A stretch of DNA of 29,738 nt. Source: Borrelia hermsii DAH (lineage in GTDB: Bacteria > Spirochaetota > Spirochaetia > Borreliales > Borreliaceae). The stretch lies in NCBI RefSeq assembly GCF_023035675.1, contig NZ_CP073138.1, positions 1 through 29,738 on the forward strand. The letters run 5' to 3'. The notes under the pieces are model-generated. The model made no database searches and had not been told where the DNA came from. It saw only the letters and a list, made by a program, of their open reading frames with translations. Made by a program: the position numbers and the translations under genes. This document shows positions 14,304-22,689 of this stretch, piece by piece (the first letter of the stretch is position 1; every line of letters starts with the position of its first letter).

Positions 14304-15112
14304 TGAGTACTGTAAGTAAAAAGACCATTTCTACAAATTCTAAAGGTACTAAAGAAGTTCAAGGTACTTCTAAGTCTTCACTAGCAAATGAGCAATTAGA
14401 AACTCAAGTAGCAAGTCAAGAGCAAATAGAATTTTTAAAATCACTAGACGTAGCAACTTTAAGTACTCTAGATACTCTAGAAGATGTAGAAACGTTAAGA
14501 GCAAGTACTCAACCTAAAAACCGAAGCAAAAGACATACACCTACACAAGTAGAGTCACTTGAGACGCAATATAGAGATTCAATTCTAAAGCTTAAGAAGT
14601 ACACTAAGACTCAACGTGAAGATAGGGCGTTATTTAGTGGATTTGAGAATGGATTTCAAGATAAGATGAAGATTATCGATGCTGATGCTCTCTCAATATC
14701 TAGTAGTGTTGATACGATAGAAGAATATTCATACAAAGGGTATCCATACAAGAGAGCAATTAAGCTTTCAGTAGAAAATGAGAATGTTTATGTCGTATCT
14801 TCAAATGATGAGGATATGTATGGAATATGCATTGATGTTGATGAGAGTACTGGAGTAGCATCTGTAATACCAATAACAAATAATTTTGAAGGATATTTAT
14901 CAGCTAGTGATTCAAGTATCAAGATAGCAGATAAATTAGATTTTGATTCAAATGGGATGCTTATAAAAGCAGGAAGTGGTGGTAAGAAAATGATTAATGC
15001 CGTAGCACTCAGTGAGGCATTTACCATTGATTTAGCTTTAGAGGATGCTACGCGTAAGGGTCAGTACCAATTGCATTTTGTTAAAGCATCAGTTTATGGT
15101 AATAGATTTTAA
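14303..15112 (+). CDS. DUF228 protein, copy 2, with long N-terminal extension
   Basis: A 269-residue protein. The C-terminal 120 residues follow the DUF228 plan (SYKGYPYKRAIKLSVENENV, DMYGICIDVDESTGVASVIP, NFEGYLSASDSS, DKLDFDSNGMLIKA) but lack the VEAGGGDD block of the other two. The first 90 residues are a Ser/Thr/Gln-rich, low-complexity region (TVSKKTISTNSKGTKEVQGT and on) followed by a helical part like copies 1 and 3 (TQYRDSILKLKKYTKT, ALFSGFENGFQDKMK). The start overlaps the stop of copy 1 (TAATG), so it is coupled. It may be a longer, surface-reaching or assembly-specific variant of the same head component; unproven. Confidence 0.75.
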   Translation: MSTVSKKTISTNSKGTKEVQGTSKSSLANEQLETQVASQEQIEFLKSLDVATLSTLDTLEDVETLRASTQPKNRSKRHTPTQVESLETQYRDSILKLKKYTKTQREDRALFSGFENGFQDKMKIIDADALSISSSVDTIEEYSYKGYPYKRAIKLSVENENVYVVSSNDEDMYGICIDVDESTGVASVIPITNNFEGYLSASDSSIKIADKLDFDSNGMLIKAGSGGKKMINAVALSEAFTIDLALEDATRKGQYQLHFVKASVYGNRF

Positions 15113-15145
15113 AATTATTTAATTATCAAAATAGGAGGGTGAAGA

Positions 15146-15712
15146 TTGTCATCTGCTAATATAACACAATTAGTAAAAGACTATGAAACTAAAAGGGATA
15201 AGCTTAAAGCGTTAATAAAGAATCCTAGTAGTGATGCGGCTGTCTTTAGTAACAATGCTGATTTTAGAGATAAACATTTACATTTTAGTAATTCTGGTGG
15301 CACTGCAACAAGCAGTAAAGCTAAATTAGAGAGTCATCCAAGTAAAGGATATCCATACAAAAGAGGGGTAAAGCTTGTTGTAAATACAGTAGAGAATAAT
15401 AAACCACACTACGAGCCACATGTTGAGGCTGGGGGTGGTGATGATTTATACGGCATATGCACTGACATTGATGATTATACTGGTATTGCGACAGTAGTCC
15501 CAATAACAGAATATTTTGAAGGGTATCTTGTTGCTAAAGATAATTCTATTAAGAGAAAGGACAAGCTTAAGTTTAATTCAAATGGTGAGCTTGAGAAGAC
15601 TAATGGTTCTAGCAATAACACTAATACTGTAGCCACATCAGATTCTATTCAGCTATCAAATGAACTTTATATGGTAGGTGTCGTAAGCTATGGGAACAAA
15701 GCTTTAAATTAA
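15146..15712 (+). CDS. DUF228 protein, copy 3
   Basis: A 188-residue DUF228 protein close to copy 1 (NPSSDAAVFSNNADFRDKHL against NPSMDSAVFSNNTDFRDKHL) with the same beta domain: SKGYPYKRGVKL, EPHVEAGGGDDLYGICTDID, PITEYFEGYLVAKD, DKLKFNSNGELEK. It starts at TTG 15146 with AGGAGGGTGA as a very strong Shine-Dalgarno, which fits the alignment with copy 1. The weak start codon with a strong site suggests level tuning against its neighbours. It precedes the putative major capsid gene by 25 bases. Confidence 0.8.
   Translation: MSSANITQLVKDYETKRDKLKALIKNPSSDAAVFSNNADFRDKHLHFSNSGGTATSSKAKLESHPSKGYPYKRGVKLVVNTVENNKPHYEPHVEAGGGDDLYGICTDIDDYTGIATVVPITEYFEGYLVAKDNSIKRKDKLKFNSNGELEKTNGSSNNTNTVATSDSIQLSNELYMVGVVSYGNKALN
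15410..15476 (+). repeat. 67-bp block shared by DUF228 copies 1 and 3 (second)
   Basis: Partner of 13983-14049, differing at one base (GAG here, GAA there), a silent change in Glu. Confidence 0.9.
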
Positions 15713-15737
15713 TATAAGGAGATTATAGGAGATTTTT

Positions 15738-16700
15738 ATGTCAGATTTATTTGATTTAGATTATTATACAAAGGAAATTGCAAATGTCATTGATGATATA
15801 AGTGTTCCAACATTTTACAAATGGTTAGCTGATGAACAGATTGATTATGTAAATCTAAAAAATGGATTTGTGAAAACTATTAAATGGGATGCGTTTGTTA
15901 GTGCAAATCCTACAAGTTTAGTTAATGAAGTTAATACTATTTCAACTATTGGATTTCGTTCAGAGACTGTAAAGCTTAATTATTTAAGATTGCAATACAA
16001 ATTCAGACATATCAATCAAGCTGAAGAAGATTTCTATACTCATGATGGATATATTGGAGATGTAAATAACAATTTACTTCCCTTCAGAGAAGCATTCAAA
16101 CTAGCAAGTGATGAGATTATTAAGATTATTGACCACTTTATCTTAACAGGTACTGTCTCAATACAAAGAGATGGTAAAAATCAAAAGGTATTACTTCCTA
16201 ACATGTATGGCCTACTTAACATGCCAAATCAGATATTAGAAGAAGTTGAAGCTTCTAACAAAGATAAAATGGATAAGATCTTTGAAAAGATTGAATTGGG
16301 ACTTTCAAAATTAGAATTAGGAGATTCATTCTCAACACCAATGATGGTAATTACTGACCAAGCAACCAGTTTGAAACTTGTAAAACCATATGGTACTGAT
16401 ACAAAACCAGCAGTTTCTAATGATAAATGGAGAGATGTGTTGATTAACACAATTAAGGCTGTAAACGATTGGCAAAAAGTTTACTTGCATACAAGTAACT
16501 TACTTTCAAATCAGATACTTATCTATCCATTAAATCCAAAATTACTAAAATTCAAACCAAGTAGATATATGTATCCAACTCTAAATAGACAAGTTGATTA
16601 TGATTCAAGTGATATTGCTCATTCATACCTTGATTTTGTCTTAGGAGGACTCTTAGCAACAGAGAAGACTATTTTGAAAGTTAATATCAAACAAAGTTAG
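15738..16700 (+). CDS. Putative major capsid protein
   Basis: A 320-residue protein between the DUF228 genes and the connector genes, the place of the major capsid gene. It has the mixed look of HK97-fold or related capsids: an N-terminal region (SDLFDLDYYTKEIANVIDDI), VSANPTSLVNEVNTISTIGF, a helix with LPFREAFKLASDEIIKIIDH, the loop FILTGTVSIQRDGKNQKVL, then VITDQATSLKLVKPYG and a C-terminal domain ending LDFVLGGLLATEKTILKVNI. The strong AGGAG before ATG 15738 and clean standalone spacing suit an abundant product. Homologues are found throughout cp32; the capsid role is inferred from position and pattern. Confidence 0.68.
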   Translation: MSDLFDLDYYTKEIANVIDDISVPTFYKWLADEQIDYVNLKNGFVKTIKWDAFVSANPTSLVNEVNTISTIGFRSETVKLNYLRLQYKFRHINQAEEDFYTHDGYIGDVNNNLLPFREAFKLASDEIIKIIDHFILTGTVSIQRDGKNQKVLLPNMYGLLNMPNQILEEVEASNKDKMDKIFEKIELGLSKLELGDSFSTPMMVITDQATSLKLVKPYGTDTKPAVSNDKWRDVLINTIKAVNDWQKVYLHTSNLLSNQILIYPLNPKLLKFKPSRYMYPTLNRQVDYDSSDIAHSYLDFVLGGLLATEKTILKVNIKQS

Positions 16701-16726
16701 ACTGAAAATATTAAGGAAAGTTACTT

Positions 16727-17140
16727 ATGAGTACTAGTAACGTACCATCAGGGGGTTTCGGGGAGCTTTACTTACAAATTAAAGCTCTCTTAGATTTATC
16801 TGAAGAGAAGTTCAGTTTTGCAAAGTTTGAAGAACAAGCAAAGCTACTTGAAATGATAATTGAAACACGTGGAATTAATCCTAGCAAATTAAATATTAGT
16901 CAAGCATCTCTACTGCTTTATTATTACATAGGTTGCCATCTAAAGCGTTCTGGTGTGATTCGTGAGTTTGGTCTTGAACAAATCAAAAAAGAAAAATTTG
17001 GTGAGCTTGAGATTGATTATTATCCATCCTCAGGTACCGAATTGAATTGTGGGAGTAAAGATTATTGTTCCTCTTTTGAAGAGCTTATCACACAAATTAA
17101 GTCAGGAGCGCGTAAGACTTACTGCATAGGTGTTGTGTAA
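16727..17140 (+). CDS. Head-tail connector candidate (probably DUF3890)
   Basis: A 137-residue protein after the capsid gene. The central part, FEEQAKLLEMIIETRGINPS then KLNISQASLLLYYYIGCHLK, looks like the small helical gp6/DUF4054-type adaptors that seal the portal. I believe it belongs to Borrelia family DUF3890, but less surely than for its neighbours. AAGGAAAG precedes ATG 16727, and its stop overlaps the next start by one base (TAATG). Confidence 0.65.
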   Translation: MSTSNVPSGGFGELYLQIKALLDLSEEKFSFAKFEEQAKLLEMIIETRGINPSKLNISQASLLLYYYIGCHLKRSGVIREFGLEQIKKEKFGELEIDYYPSSGTELNCGSKDYCSSFEELITQIKSGARKTYCIGVV

Positions 17141-17514
17141 TGAGCACAAGAGACAGGCTTGCTAGTATGGCAGATCGCATGATTGGCAGGTTTCGTGAAG
17201 AATCATACTTCCGGTTTTACAAAGGAACATATTCGCATGATGATGAGTTTGAAAGCCCTGAGATTAATTTCGATAAAAACAATTATACTCAGTTTGTTGG
17301 AATTATTATCGATATCTCTCCACAAGAACTTGTAAAAATTAATGACTCTAATATTTATGACTTGGAAAACTTATCAAAGCTTTACACAAATGCTGAGATT
17401 AATTTTGAAATTAAAGACAGAGTATCACTTGAGGGTTCATTTTTTGAAATTATAAAGATTGACTCTAGCGTTGGTTATAAGACTTTAATTTTACGGGGTT
17501 TGGAATGGAGATAA
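17140..17514 (+). CDS. DUF1506 protein, neck/connector component
   Basis: A 124-residue protein of Borrelia family DUF1506, recognised from MSTRDRLASMADRMIGRFRE and the beta-rich remainder (QFVGIIIDISPQELVKINDS, then EINFEIKDRVSLEGSFFEII and KTLILRGLEWR). Small beta proteins in this place are usually head-closure or neck proteins; that role is inferred. It is chained to both neighbours by overlaps (1 base before, 10 after). Confidence 0.78.
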   Translation: MSTRDRLASMADRMIGRFREESYFRFYKGTYSHDDEFESPEINFDKNNYTQFVGIIIDISPQELVKINDSNIYDLENLSKLYTNAEINFEIKDRVSLEGSFFEIIKIDSSVGYKTLILRGLEWR

Positions 17515-17894
17515 AAGGTTTTAGAGAAGTAGAATTAGAGATTGGTTGGTTTGGGGGACGTGCTTTGGTAGCATTTATACATGAAATGGGTACTAAGAAT
17601 TTACCTATACGTAAGCACTTGACTGAAGTAGCTAATTCTTCTCAGTTTAGAGAATACGTTAATACCAATTATATGAATAACGAATTTAATAAAGGCATTA
17701 AAAATGGTATGAATGCTTTGGGAAATGCATTTATAGAATATTATAAAAATTACGTATTAGCATCTAAAGTAAAACCTGCACTCTCTCCTAAGACAATTGC
17801 TTTAAAAAAGAGAAGGGGTAGCAAAACACCTGAGGTACCACTCAGTTGCAGCGGACTTATGCTTAAGACCATTGAATATAGGATAAATGAATGA
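17505..17894 (+). CDS. HK97-gp10-like neck/tail protein
   Basis: A 129-residue protein recalling the gp10/minor tail group: ALVAFIHEMGTKNLPIRKHL (a strand and 'iP-R-hL' entry motif), a helix with NEFNKGIKNGMNALGNAFIE, then KVKPALSPKTIALKKRRGSK and the end LSCSGLMLKTIEYRI ('pLv-tG-L--si-y'). Known relatives work at the head-tail joint. The start at ATG 17505 lies inside the preceding gene, and the stop overlaps the next start (ATGA). Confidence 0.7.
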   Translation: MEIKGFREVELEIGWFGGRALVAFIHEMGTKNLPIRKHLTEVANSSQFREYVNTNYMNNEFNKGIKNGMNALGNAFIEYYKNYVLASKVKPALSPKTIALKKRRGSKTPEVPLSCSGLMLKTIEYRINE

Positions 17895-18484
17895 TACTGG
17901 ATATTGCTACTATAAATCAATCTCTAATATCAGTTTTAAAAGACTTCACTAAATTTGCAAGCATTCATAAACTTGATGTTGATATTATAAATACGCATAA
18001 CCATCCATACATGTCTGAACATACAATAAAAAAGCCCAATATCCTTGCAATAAAATTTGAAAATACCTTAGGTCTCTTTAATCACAACTTAAGAACCGGT
18101 TCATTTTACAAAAATGTAAATGAATTTGGTATCTGTTTCCAAATCTATTTCATGGCATTTGCAAACGTTAATAAGAATGCATATAAGAGACTTATGTCAC
18201 TTTATACGTTATTTAGTGATTTTTTACATGACTTAGGTACCCAACGGTTTACATTCAAACCTGAAGAAGGTATAAGCACTCATGAAATAGATCTAAAGTT
18301 TTACATTTATGCTACAACCAATATGCAAAATTCTGGTCTTATTGATATCAAGAGCAATTATAGTCAGTTGGCATACTGTGCAAGTTGTGGTTTTAAAGCT
18401 AATGTGCAAGTAAAAGAAAACCAAATTAAGGAGGAAGAACAGAATGCCACAAGATACAATCAGTGTGAATTTGGCACATTCTGA
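17891..18484 (+). CDS. DUF764 protein, probable tail terminator
   Basis: A 197-residue protein of Borrelia family DUF764, starting in the ATGA overlap with the preceding gene. It contains LISVLKDFTKFASIHKLDVD, a long beta part (FGICFQIYFMAFANVNKNAY, FTFKPEEGISTHEIDLKFYI) and a charged tail. Its place between the neck genes and the sheath is that of tail terminator/completion proteins; role inferred. Its last 41 bases overlap the sheath gene in another frame, including the sheath's Shine-Dalgarno. Confidence 0.75.
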   Translation: MILDIATINQSLISVLKDFTKFASIHKLDVDIINTHNHPYMSEHTIKKPNILAIKFENTLGLFNHNLRTGSFYKNVNEFGICFQIYFMAFANVNKNAYKRLMSLYTLFSDFLHDLGTQRFTFKPEEGISTHEIDLKFYIYATTNMQNSGLIDIKSNYSQLAYCASCGFKANVQVKENQIKEEEQNATRYNQCEFGTF

Positions 18485-19571
18485 ATTAGATATAAACTAT
18501 GTAAGTTACTATACACCCTTACTAGTGTATAAATGTGCAAAGATCAAACTCAATGATTCAACACCTAAGGTAAAGATATTAAACTTAAATATAAATAGCT
18601 TTGAAAAACAAATCGAGGCACTTGAAAAAGAAGGAAGTAATGGTGAGGATGAATTTAATAAGGAGAGAGAATACCTAAAAAAAGCAATGCAAGCATTCTT
18701 CTCAGCAGGTGATGCCGGACTTAGATCAGTCAAGCTACTTATATATAAAGAGGGAACCGAAGCAAAGGCAATTAAAACCCAACTTAGAGACAATAGATAT
18801 ACTTTTGTTGCCCTTATTAATACTTATTCAAGTAACAGTGATGGTGGTGATGGGCTTACAATATATAAGGATGATTATACTCATTTTAAAGACCCTGCTC
18901 ACTTCTTTGTATTTGCAACAAAAGAATCTGAAATAAAAGCGTTGTTTAAAAATGGTACGAATTCTAAATCTAAAATTATTGTTATCCACTCTAAAGGAGA
19001 GGAATACTTACACTTAAGATTTATATCTAAATACTTACATGAAGCGAGTATATTTCATGCTGTAAACCCTTATGGACTTAAGTTTAGCGGTATGAGTCCT
19101 ATTACTGATGATTCTATAACCTGTAAACTTAGGAATGCTAATATTAACTTTTACTCATTGCTTAATGAGACTGGTCTTGATGGTGTTATGGCTTTTAAGG
19201 AAGGAGTAACTCTTGAAGGAACTCCCATTGACGAATTATTTACTTATCATTATATCAAATCTGAACTTACATCCGAGCTTATTAGAGTATGGAATGTTAA
19301 TGGTAGACAGAATAGTAAACTATCAGAACTACAACTCTCAGGAAAAAGAGATAATGCTTACAGTGCTGCTGTTGAATGTATGCTTAAACGTTTCATTGAT
19401 AGGAATATTATTGTTGCTTACTCCAAGCTTAAGATTCACATATCACCAACACCCGAGCTAAAGCTTTTCTTATCAATAGAGATTACTTATAACCACTCTA
19501 TGAACGCTGTCCTTTTAAACATTACAGCACAAGATATAAATAGTTATCTAAATAGCTTGAAGGAGAATTGA
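18444..19571 (+). CDS. DUF787 protein, probable tail sheath
   Basis: A 375-residue protein of Borrelia family DUF787. Its second half, CKLRNANINFYSLLNETGLD then GVMAFKEGVTLEGTPIDELF, is the pattern of contractile-tail sheath proteins of the DUF3383 kind (N-N-Y, a glycine turn, 'G-t--G--iD'), and the central SAGDAGLRSVKLLIY and VALINTYSS segments fit the sheath core. It would form the outer contractile tube, in keeping with the contractile-tailed particle reported for the cp32 phage phiBB-1. ATG 18444 follows AAGGAGGAAG (18428-18437). It is directly followed by the tube gene, the classic order. Confidence 0.8.
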   Translation: MPQDTISVNLAHSELDINYVSYYTPLLVYKCAKIKLNDSTPKVKILNLNINSFEKQIEALEKEGSNGEDEFNKEREYLKKAMQAFFSAGDAGLRSVKLLIYKEGTEAKAIKTQLRDNRYTFVALINTYSSNSDGGDGLTIYKDDYTHFKDPAHFFVFATKESEIKALFKNGTNSKSKIIVIHSKGEEYLHLRFISKYLHEASIFHAVNPYGLKFSGMSPITDDSITCKLRNANINFYSLLNETGLDGVMAFKEGVTLEGTPIDELFTYHYIKSELTSELIRVWNVNGRQNSKLSELQLSGKRDNAYSAAVECMLKRFIDRNIIVAYSKLKIHISPTPELKLFLSIEITYNHSMNAVLLNITAQDINSYLNSLKEN

Positions 19572-19573
19572 GA

Positions 19574-19993
19574 ATGGAACAATACTATGATTTAAGGAAC
19601 ATATTTTTTTCAATTGGTGGGAATGAAGTTCAAGGTGGTAAGTTAGAACTTACAAGTGAACCTACAACAAGAGCGGTAGCTAGCAGTGAAGATAGGGGTT
19701 TCCCCGTAGTTAGCTTCAGGGATCCTAGAACCATTACTTTCATATTCAATATTGAAGTTACAATTGGATCTTATGAGTACAAATTGCTAACAAAGCTTTC
19801 AAAAGACCAATTTTATAATACTCATCAAAGTAAAACTGCAAAGATGTTAGATTTAGTATTCAATGACTTAGAAGACATCAAAATTGTATCTCAATATGCA
19901 TTTTTTGCAGAAGAACCTTCAAGAAGTTATTCTGCTGAAGCTGAAAAGGTTACATTTGAAATCAGAGCGGTTAACTGCACAGTAAACACCTAA
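19574..19993 (+). CDS. DUF1463 protein, probable tail tube
   Basis: A 139-residue protein of Borrelia family DUF1463. SIGGNEVQGGKLELTSEPTT and GFPVVSFRDPRTITFIFNIE followed by a helix and beta return match tube proteins of the DUF3277 kind, which sit right after sheath genes. AAGGAG (19560-19565) is 8 bases before ATG 19574; an in-frame TTG at 19568 is too close to it. Its Shine-Dalgarno lies over the end of the sheath gene, so the pair is co-translated. Confidence 0.8.
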   Translation: MEQYYDLRNIFFSIGGNEVQGGKLELTSEPTTRAVASSEDRGFPVVSFRDPRTITFIFNIEVTIGSYEYKLLTKLSKDQFYNTHQSKTAKMLDLVFNDLEDIKIVSQYAFFAEEPSRSYSAEAEKVTFEIRAVNCTVNT

Positions 19994-20017
19994 TTTTGAA
20001 CGCTTAAGGAGGATTTT

Positions 20018-20476
20018 ATGATTACGCGTTACAAAATGAATATATTAACTAAAGATAAGACTTTTACATTTGAAGTAAGAGTACTGCCCGTTTACGAATG
20101 GGACTCTATATTAGGATTTTCACAAAATGAAGGCATCAAAAAACTTAATAATCTTGAATACTTAAGAGCAATAACAGACCTTATGATTAAACCTGGCTTT
20201 TTAGATGAATTTTACTTTATTTTAAATGAAAATAGAGAGTACATTACTTACTACAAAGATTATCTTAAGTACATACTTTACTCAATTCAGTTTGATGTAT
20301 TCAAATCAGATCCTGACTTTAAGAAACCAACTTTAGTTTACTTAAGCCATTATCTAAATAATGCTGATGGATTTGTACAATTTGATTACATTAATGATAG
20401 TTGGAATTATGAACAGATAATACAAAATATCAAGTCACAACAAACATCAATGGGGATACAGGATGAAAATCCATAA
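20018..20476 (+). CDS. DUF1473 protein, possible tape-measure chaperone
   Basis: A 152-residue protein of Borrelia family DUF1473 with a strong TAAGGAGG before ATG 20018. It is helical after a beta start (FTFEVRVLPVYEWDSILGFS), with YLRAITDLMIKPGFLDEFYF and a phenylalanine/tyrosine-rich middle. Lying between the tube and the tape measure, and overlapped by a shorter gene, it is in the place of the tail-assembly chaperone pair (G and GT in other phages). Role inferred. Confidence 0.78.
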   Translation: MITRYKMNILTKDKTFTFEVRVLPVYEWDSILGFSQNEGIKKLNNLEYLRAITDLMIKPGFLDEFYFILNENREYITYYKDYLKYILYSIQFDVFKSDPDFKKPTLVYLSHYLNNADGFVQFDYINDSWNYEQIIQNIKSQQTSMGIQDENP

Positions 20477-20693
20477 TGGAAGTAAAATCTTTAATGAAAC
20501 CAAACTTGAATATTTTAAGTTACTTGAAGAGATAAAACAAAACAAATATTTCTTTCCTGTTATCATGGGTATTTGCACTTTAAATGAAGTCAAAACATTG
20601 AACTACGAAGAACTAAATGAGGTTTACAAAATATCGAATCTGAAACTTGAAAAGCAAATATTTGAAATGACTCTCTCTAAGGGAATGTTATGA
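20463..20693 (+). CDS. DUF1322 protein, second chaperone-like gene
   Basis: A 76-residue protein of Borrelia family DUF1322 (KIFNETKLEYFKLLEEIKQN, FFPVIMGICTLNEVKTLNYE). It starts inside DUF1473 in the +1 (equal to -2) frame, overlaps it by 14 bases and has no proper Shine-Dalgarno; only AGG touches the ATG. It must be translated by coupling, or as a frameshift extension of DUF1473. Its stop overlaps the tape-measure start (ATGA). Confidence 0.75.
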   Translation: MKIHNGSKIFNETKLEYFKLLEEIKQNKYFFPVIMGICTLNEVKTLNYEELNEVYKISNLKLEKQIFEMTLSKGML

Positions 20694-22036
20694 ATACTCC
20701 AAAATTTACAATTAAATTTACAGGAGTGCTAGATCATGCATCAACTCGCAAATCATTAGAAAAAGACATTTCTAAACTAGAACATTTAATTAAACCTAAA
20801 AAATCTTCTCTAAAGAGCACTAAAGATATCTTAAAACATAACTTATCTGAGAAGAAACGTGAACTAGCCAAACAAACCAAATATGAGAAATTACGAGAAA
20901 GGGTAGAAAAGTTTAGATTTACTGAAACTAAAAAACTTGTTAAGCTAGGATACAAATTTGAGGAAGCTAGAAAAAAAGCATTCAAGCGTTCACTTATGTC
21001 AAGTAAAGACCGAAGACGATTAGAATATGAAGAAATGAAAAGTGGCAAGCATAAGGAAACAATACTTCACAAAGCTATCCAAAAAAGTATTCTTAAAGGC
21101 GGTAGCATTTTGAAAATTGCTACTGGAACTGCTCTTGGACATATAGTGGGTCATACCTTTCAAAGTGGTATTGGTGATATCTTGAATTTTGCAAAAAAAT
21201 CTATACTTAATGATGCTAGATTTCAAAAGCTTGACTTAATTACTTCAAGAGTATTTAAAACAAATGAAAAGAGCAAACTTGATAGCATGCTTCAAGGCAT
21301 ACCTGGTTTTGGGAACAGCATTGAAAGAGAAGATTTTCTCAACTCTGCTGGGACTCTTAGAAAAGTATTACAACACTTAGGTCAAAACAATGACGATAAT
21401 CTTAAGCAGGCTGTAGCATTTGCTGCAAAGCTTAAATCTACCGGGGTTGTTAGTGATAAGAATTCTGCTATTACTGCAGTAGCAGAATTCTTGCAAGGCA
21501 AAAGCGGTTCTCTTTATAACATTATGAGTTCATTTAATAAATTTACTGATAAATATAATGAACGAGCCGAAATGGAATATGACAGAGTAGCAACTGGTTA
21601 TACCTTTGATTACAGAACAGACAAATTAAAAGAAATTATTAAGGACTGGAACTCTCTTGAGTTTCCTACTTATGCTAGTGAAGCTGAAAAAATTAAGGAT
21701 AGTCTGGATAAAGCTCAAGATTCATTTGGAAAACTTTCAGCTAGTGTATTCCAACCCATGTTGGAAAAAATAGAAACCATAGCTAAATGGTTAACAGGTT
21801 TTACCGTCAAAACACATATTGTTGAGCCCATAATAGACGGAATTAAAAGTTTTTTCGGTGACATTAACGAATGGCTTATAAAGCTTGGAAATCAAATTCT
21901 AAAATTAACACTGCCTAATTGGGCATACAAATGGTTATTTGGTTCAAAACCTACAACAGATAAAAGCCATTCACCACTCTTAAGTACTGATACTGAATCA
22001 AAATTAGAAACAGACGCAAGCATAAGAACACCTTAA
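20690..22036 (+). CDS. DUF759 protein, probable tail tape measure
   Basis: A 448-residue protein of Borrelia family DUF759. The first 150 residues are extremely basic and helical (KDISKLEHLIKPKKSSLKST and on). Then comes a glycine-containing hydrophobic stretch (GGSILKIATGTALGHIVGHT, about 138-157) followed by more helix and a C-terminal hydrophobic part. A long helical protein with one membrane-active segment between chaperone-like and baseplate genes is the tape-measure pattern. At 448 residues it would set a short tail if the usual 1.5 angstrom per residue rule holds. The start is in an ATGA overlap. Confidence 0.78.
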   Translation: MNTPKFTIKFTGVLDHASTRKSLEKDISKLEHLIKPKKSSLKSTKDILKHNLSEKKRELAKQTKYEKLRERVEKFRFTETKKLVKLGYKFEEARKKAFKRSLMSSKDRRRLEYEEMKSGKHKETILHKAIQKSILKGGSILKIATGTALGHIVGHTFQSGIGDILNFAKKSILNDARFQKLDLITSRVFKTNEKSKLDSMLQGIPGFGNSIEREDFLNSAGTLRKVLQHLGQNNDDNLKQAVAFAAKLKSTGVVSDKNSAITAVAEFLQGKSGSLYNIMSSFNKFTDKYNERAEMEYDRVATGYTFDYRTDKLKEIIKDWNSLEFPTYASEAEKIKDSLDKAQDSFGKLSASVFQPMLEKIETIAKWLTGFTVKTHIVEPIIDGIKSFFGDINEWLIKLGNQILKLTLPNWAYKWLFGSKPTTDKSHSPLLSTDTESKLETDASIRTP

Positions 22037-22049
22037 GGAGCATTTAAAT

Positions 22050-22685
22050 ATGATACCACAGCTTACAACAGACTTCATTCATAAATATAAAGACACAGCA
22101 CCAGTAAAGGCAACACTAGACTTCTTAAAGCTTACTCCATCACAAGTAACAAGTATCCTTAAAGAAACATTCAATGAAATTTCTAGTGTGTTTATGGCAT
22201 ATAACTTCTTAAGTTTATGTCCAAGGATGGACTTTAAGGGACTGGGATACGTTCCACAAGGATTTTTCATCTTACCCAAAACTGAACTAATTAGCACAAC
22301 TTACACCACAACATGTTCAAAGCGTCCTGTAATTGACTACTACACACGTAAATCTGAATATGTAAGTTACAATCCAACTTTCACTGGTGAAGTTATCACA
22401 TTAAATAATGCTGTATTAACTAGTGCTTATAAGGAACTGCTTAAATTCTCGGCTAATACGGCTTTTGGAAAGTTAATCTTTCCTCATACCAGTAATCTGG
22501 CAAAACAACAACTTATTAATAGAGTTGAAGAGAGTGTACCATTTAGTTTCTACAGTCCAACTTTAGGGTTTAGGGGTATTGTTGCAATTACCTCTCTTAC
22601 CCTTAAGGACACAGTATACCTTGATGAGGTTGAAATTAGTCTTACCTTAGAAGTTCTTAAAACATTTTCAATATATAAAGGATAA
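22050..22685 (+). CDS. DUF792 protein, tail/baseplate component
   Basis: A 211-residue protein of Borrelia family DUF792 with AAGGAG before ATG 22050. It is helical at first (FIHKYKDTAPVKATLDFLKL) and then beta-rich, ending with FSFYSPTLGFRGIVAITSLT and VYLDEVEISLTLEVLKTFSI. The ending recalls small tail proteins of the gpU/LysM-partner kind that link tube and baseplate; this is a weak inference from position after the tape measure. Confidence 0.75.
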   Translation: MIPQLTTDFIHKYKDTAPVKATLDFLKLTPSQVTSILKETFNEISSVFMAYNFLSLCPRMDFKGLGYVPQGFFILPKTELISTTYTTTCSKRPVIDYYTRKSEYVSYNPTFTGEVITLNNAVLTSAYKELLKFSANTAFGKLIFPHTSNLAKQQLINRVEESVPFSFYSPTLGFRGIVAITSLTLKDTVYLDEVEISLTLEVLKTFSIYKG

Positions 22686-22689
22686 CTTC

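Noticed and set aside
18709..18936. 75-residue plus-strand frame inside the sheath gene
   Set aside because: Out of frame with a strong family member, no ribosome site.
20734..21048. 104-residue antisense frame in the tape measure
   Set aside because: Shadow of a Lys-rich helical gene, giving the usual Leu/Ser/Phe-rich complement.
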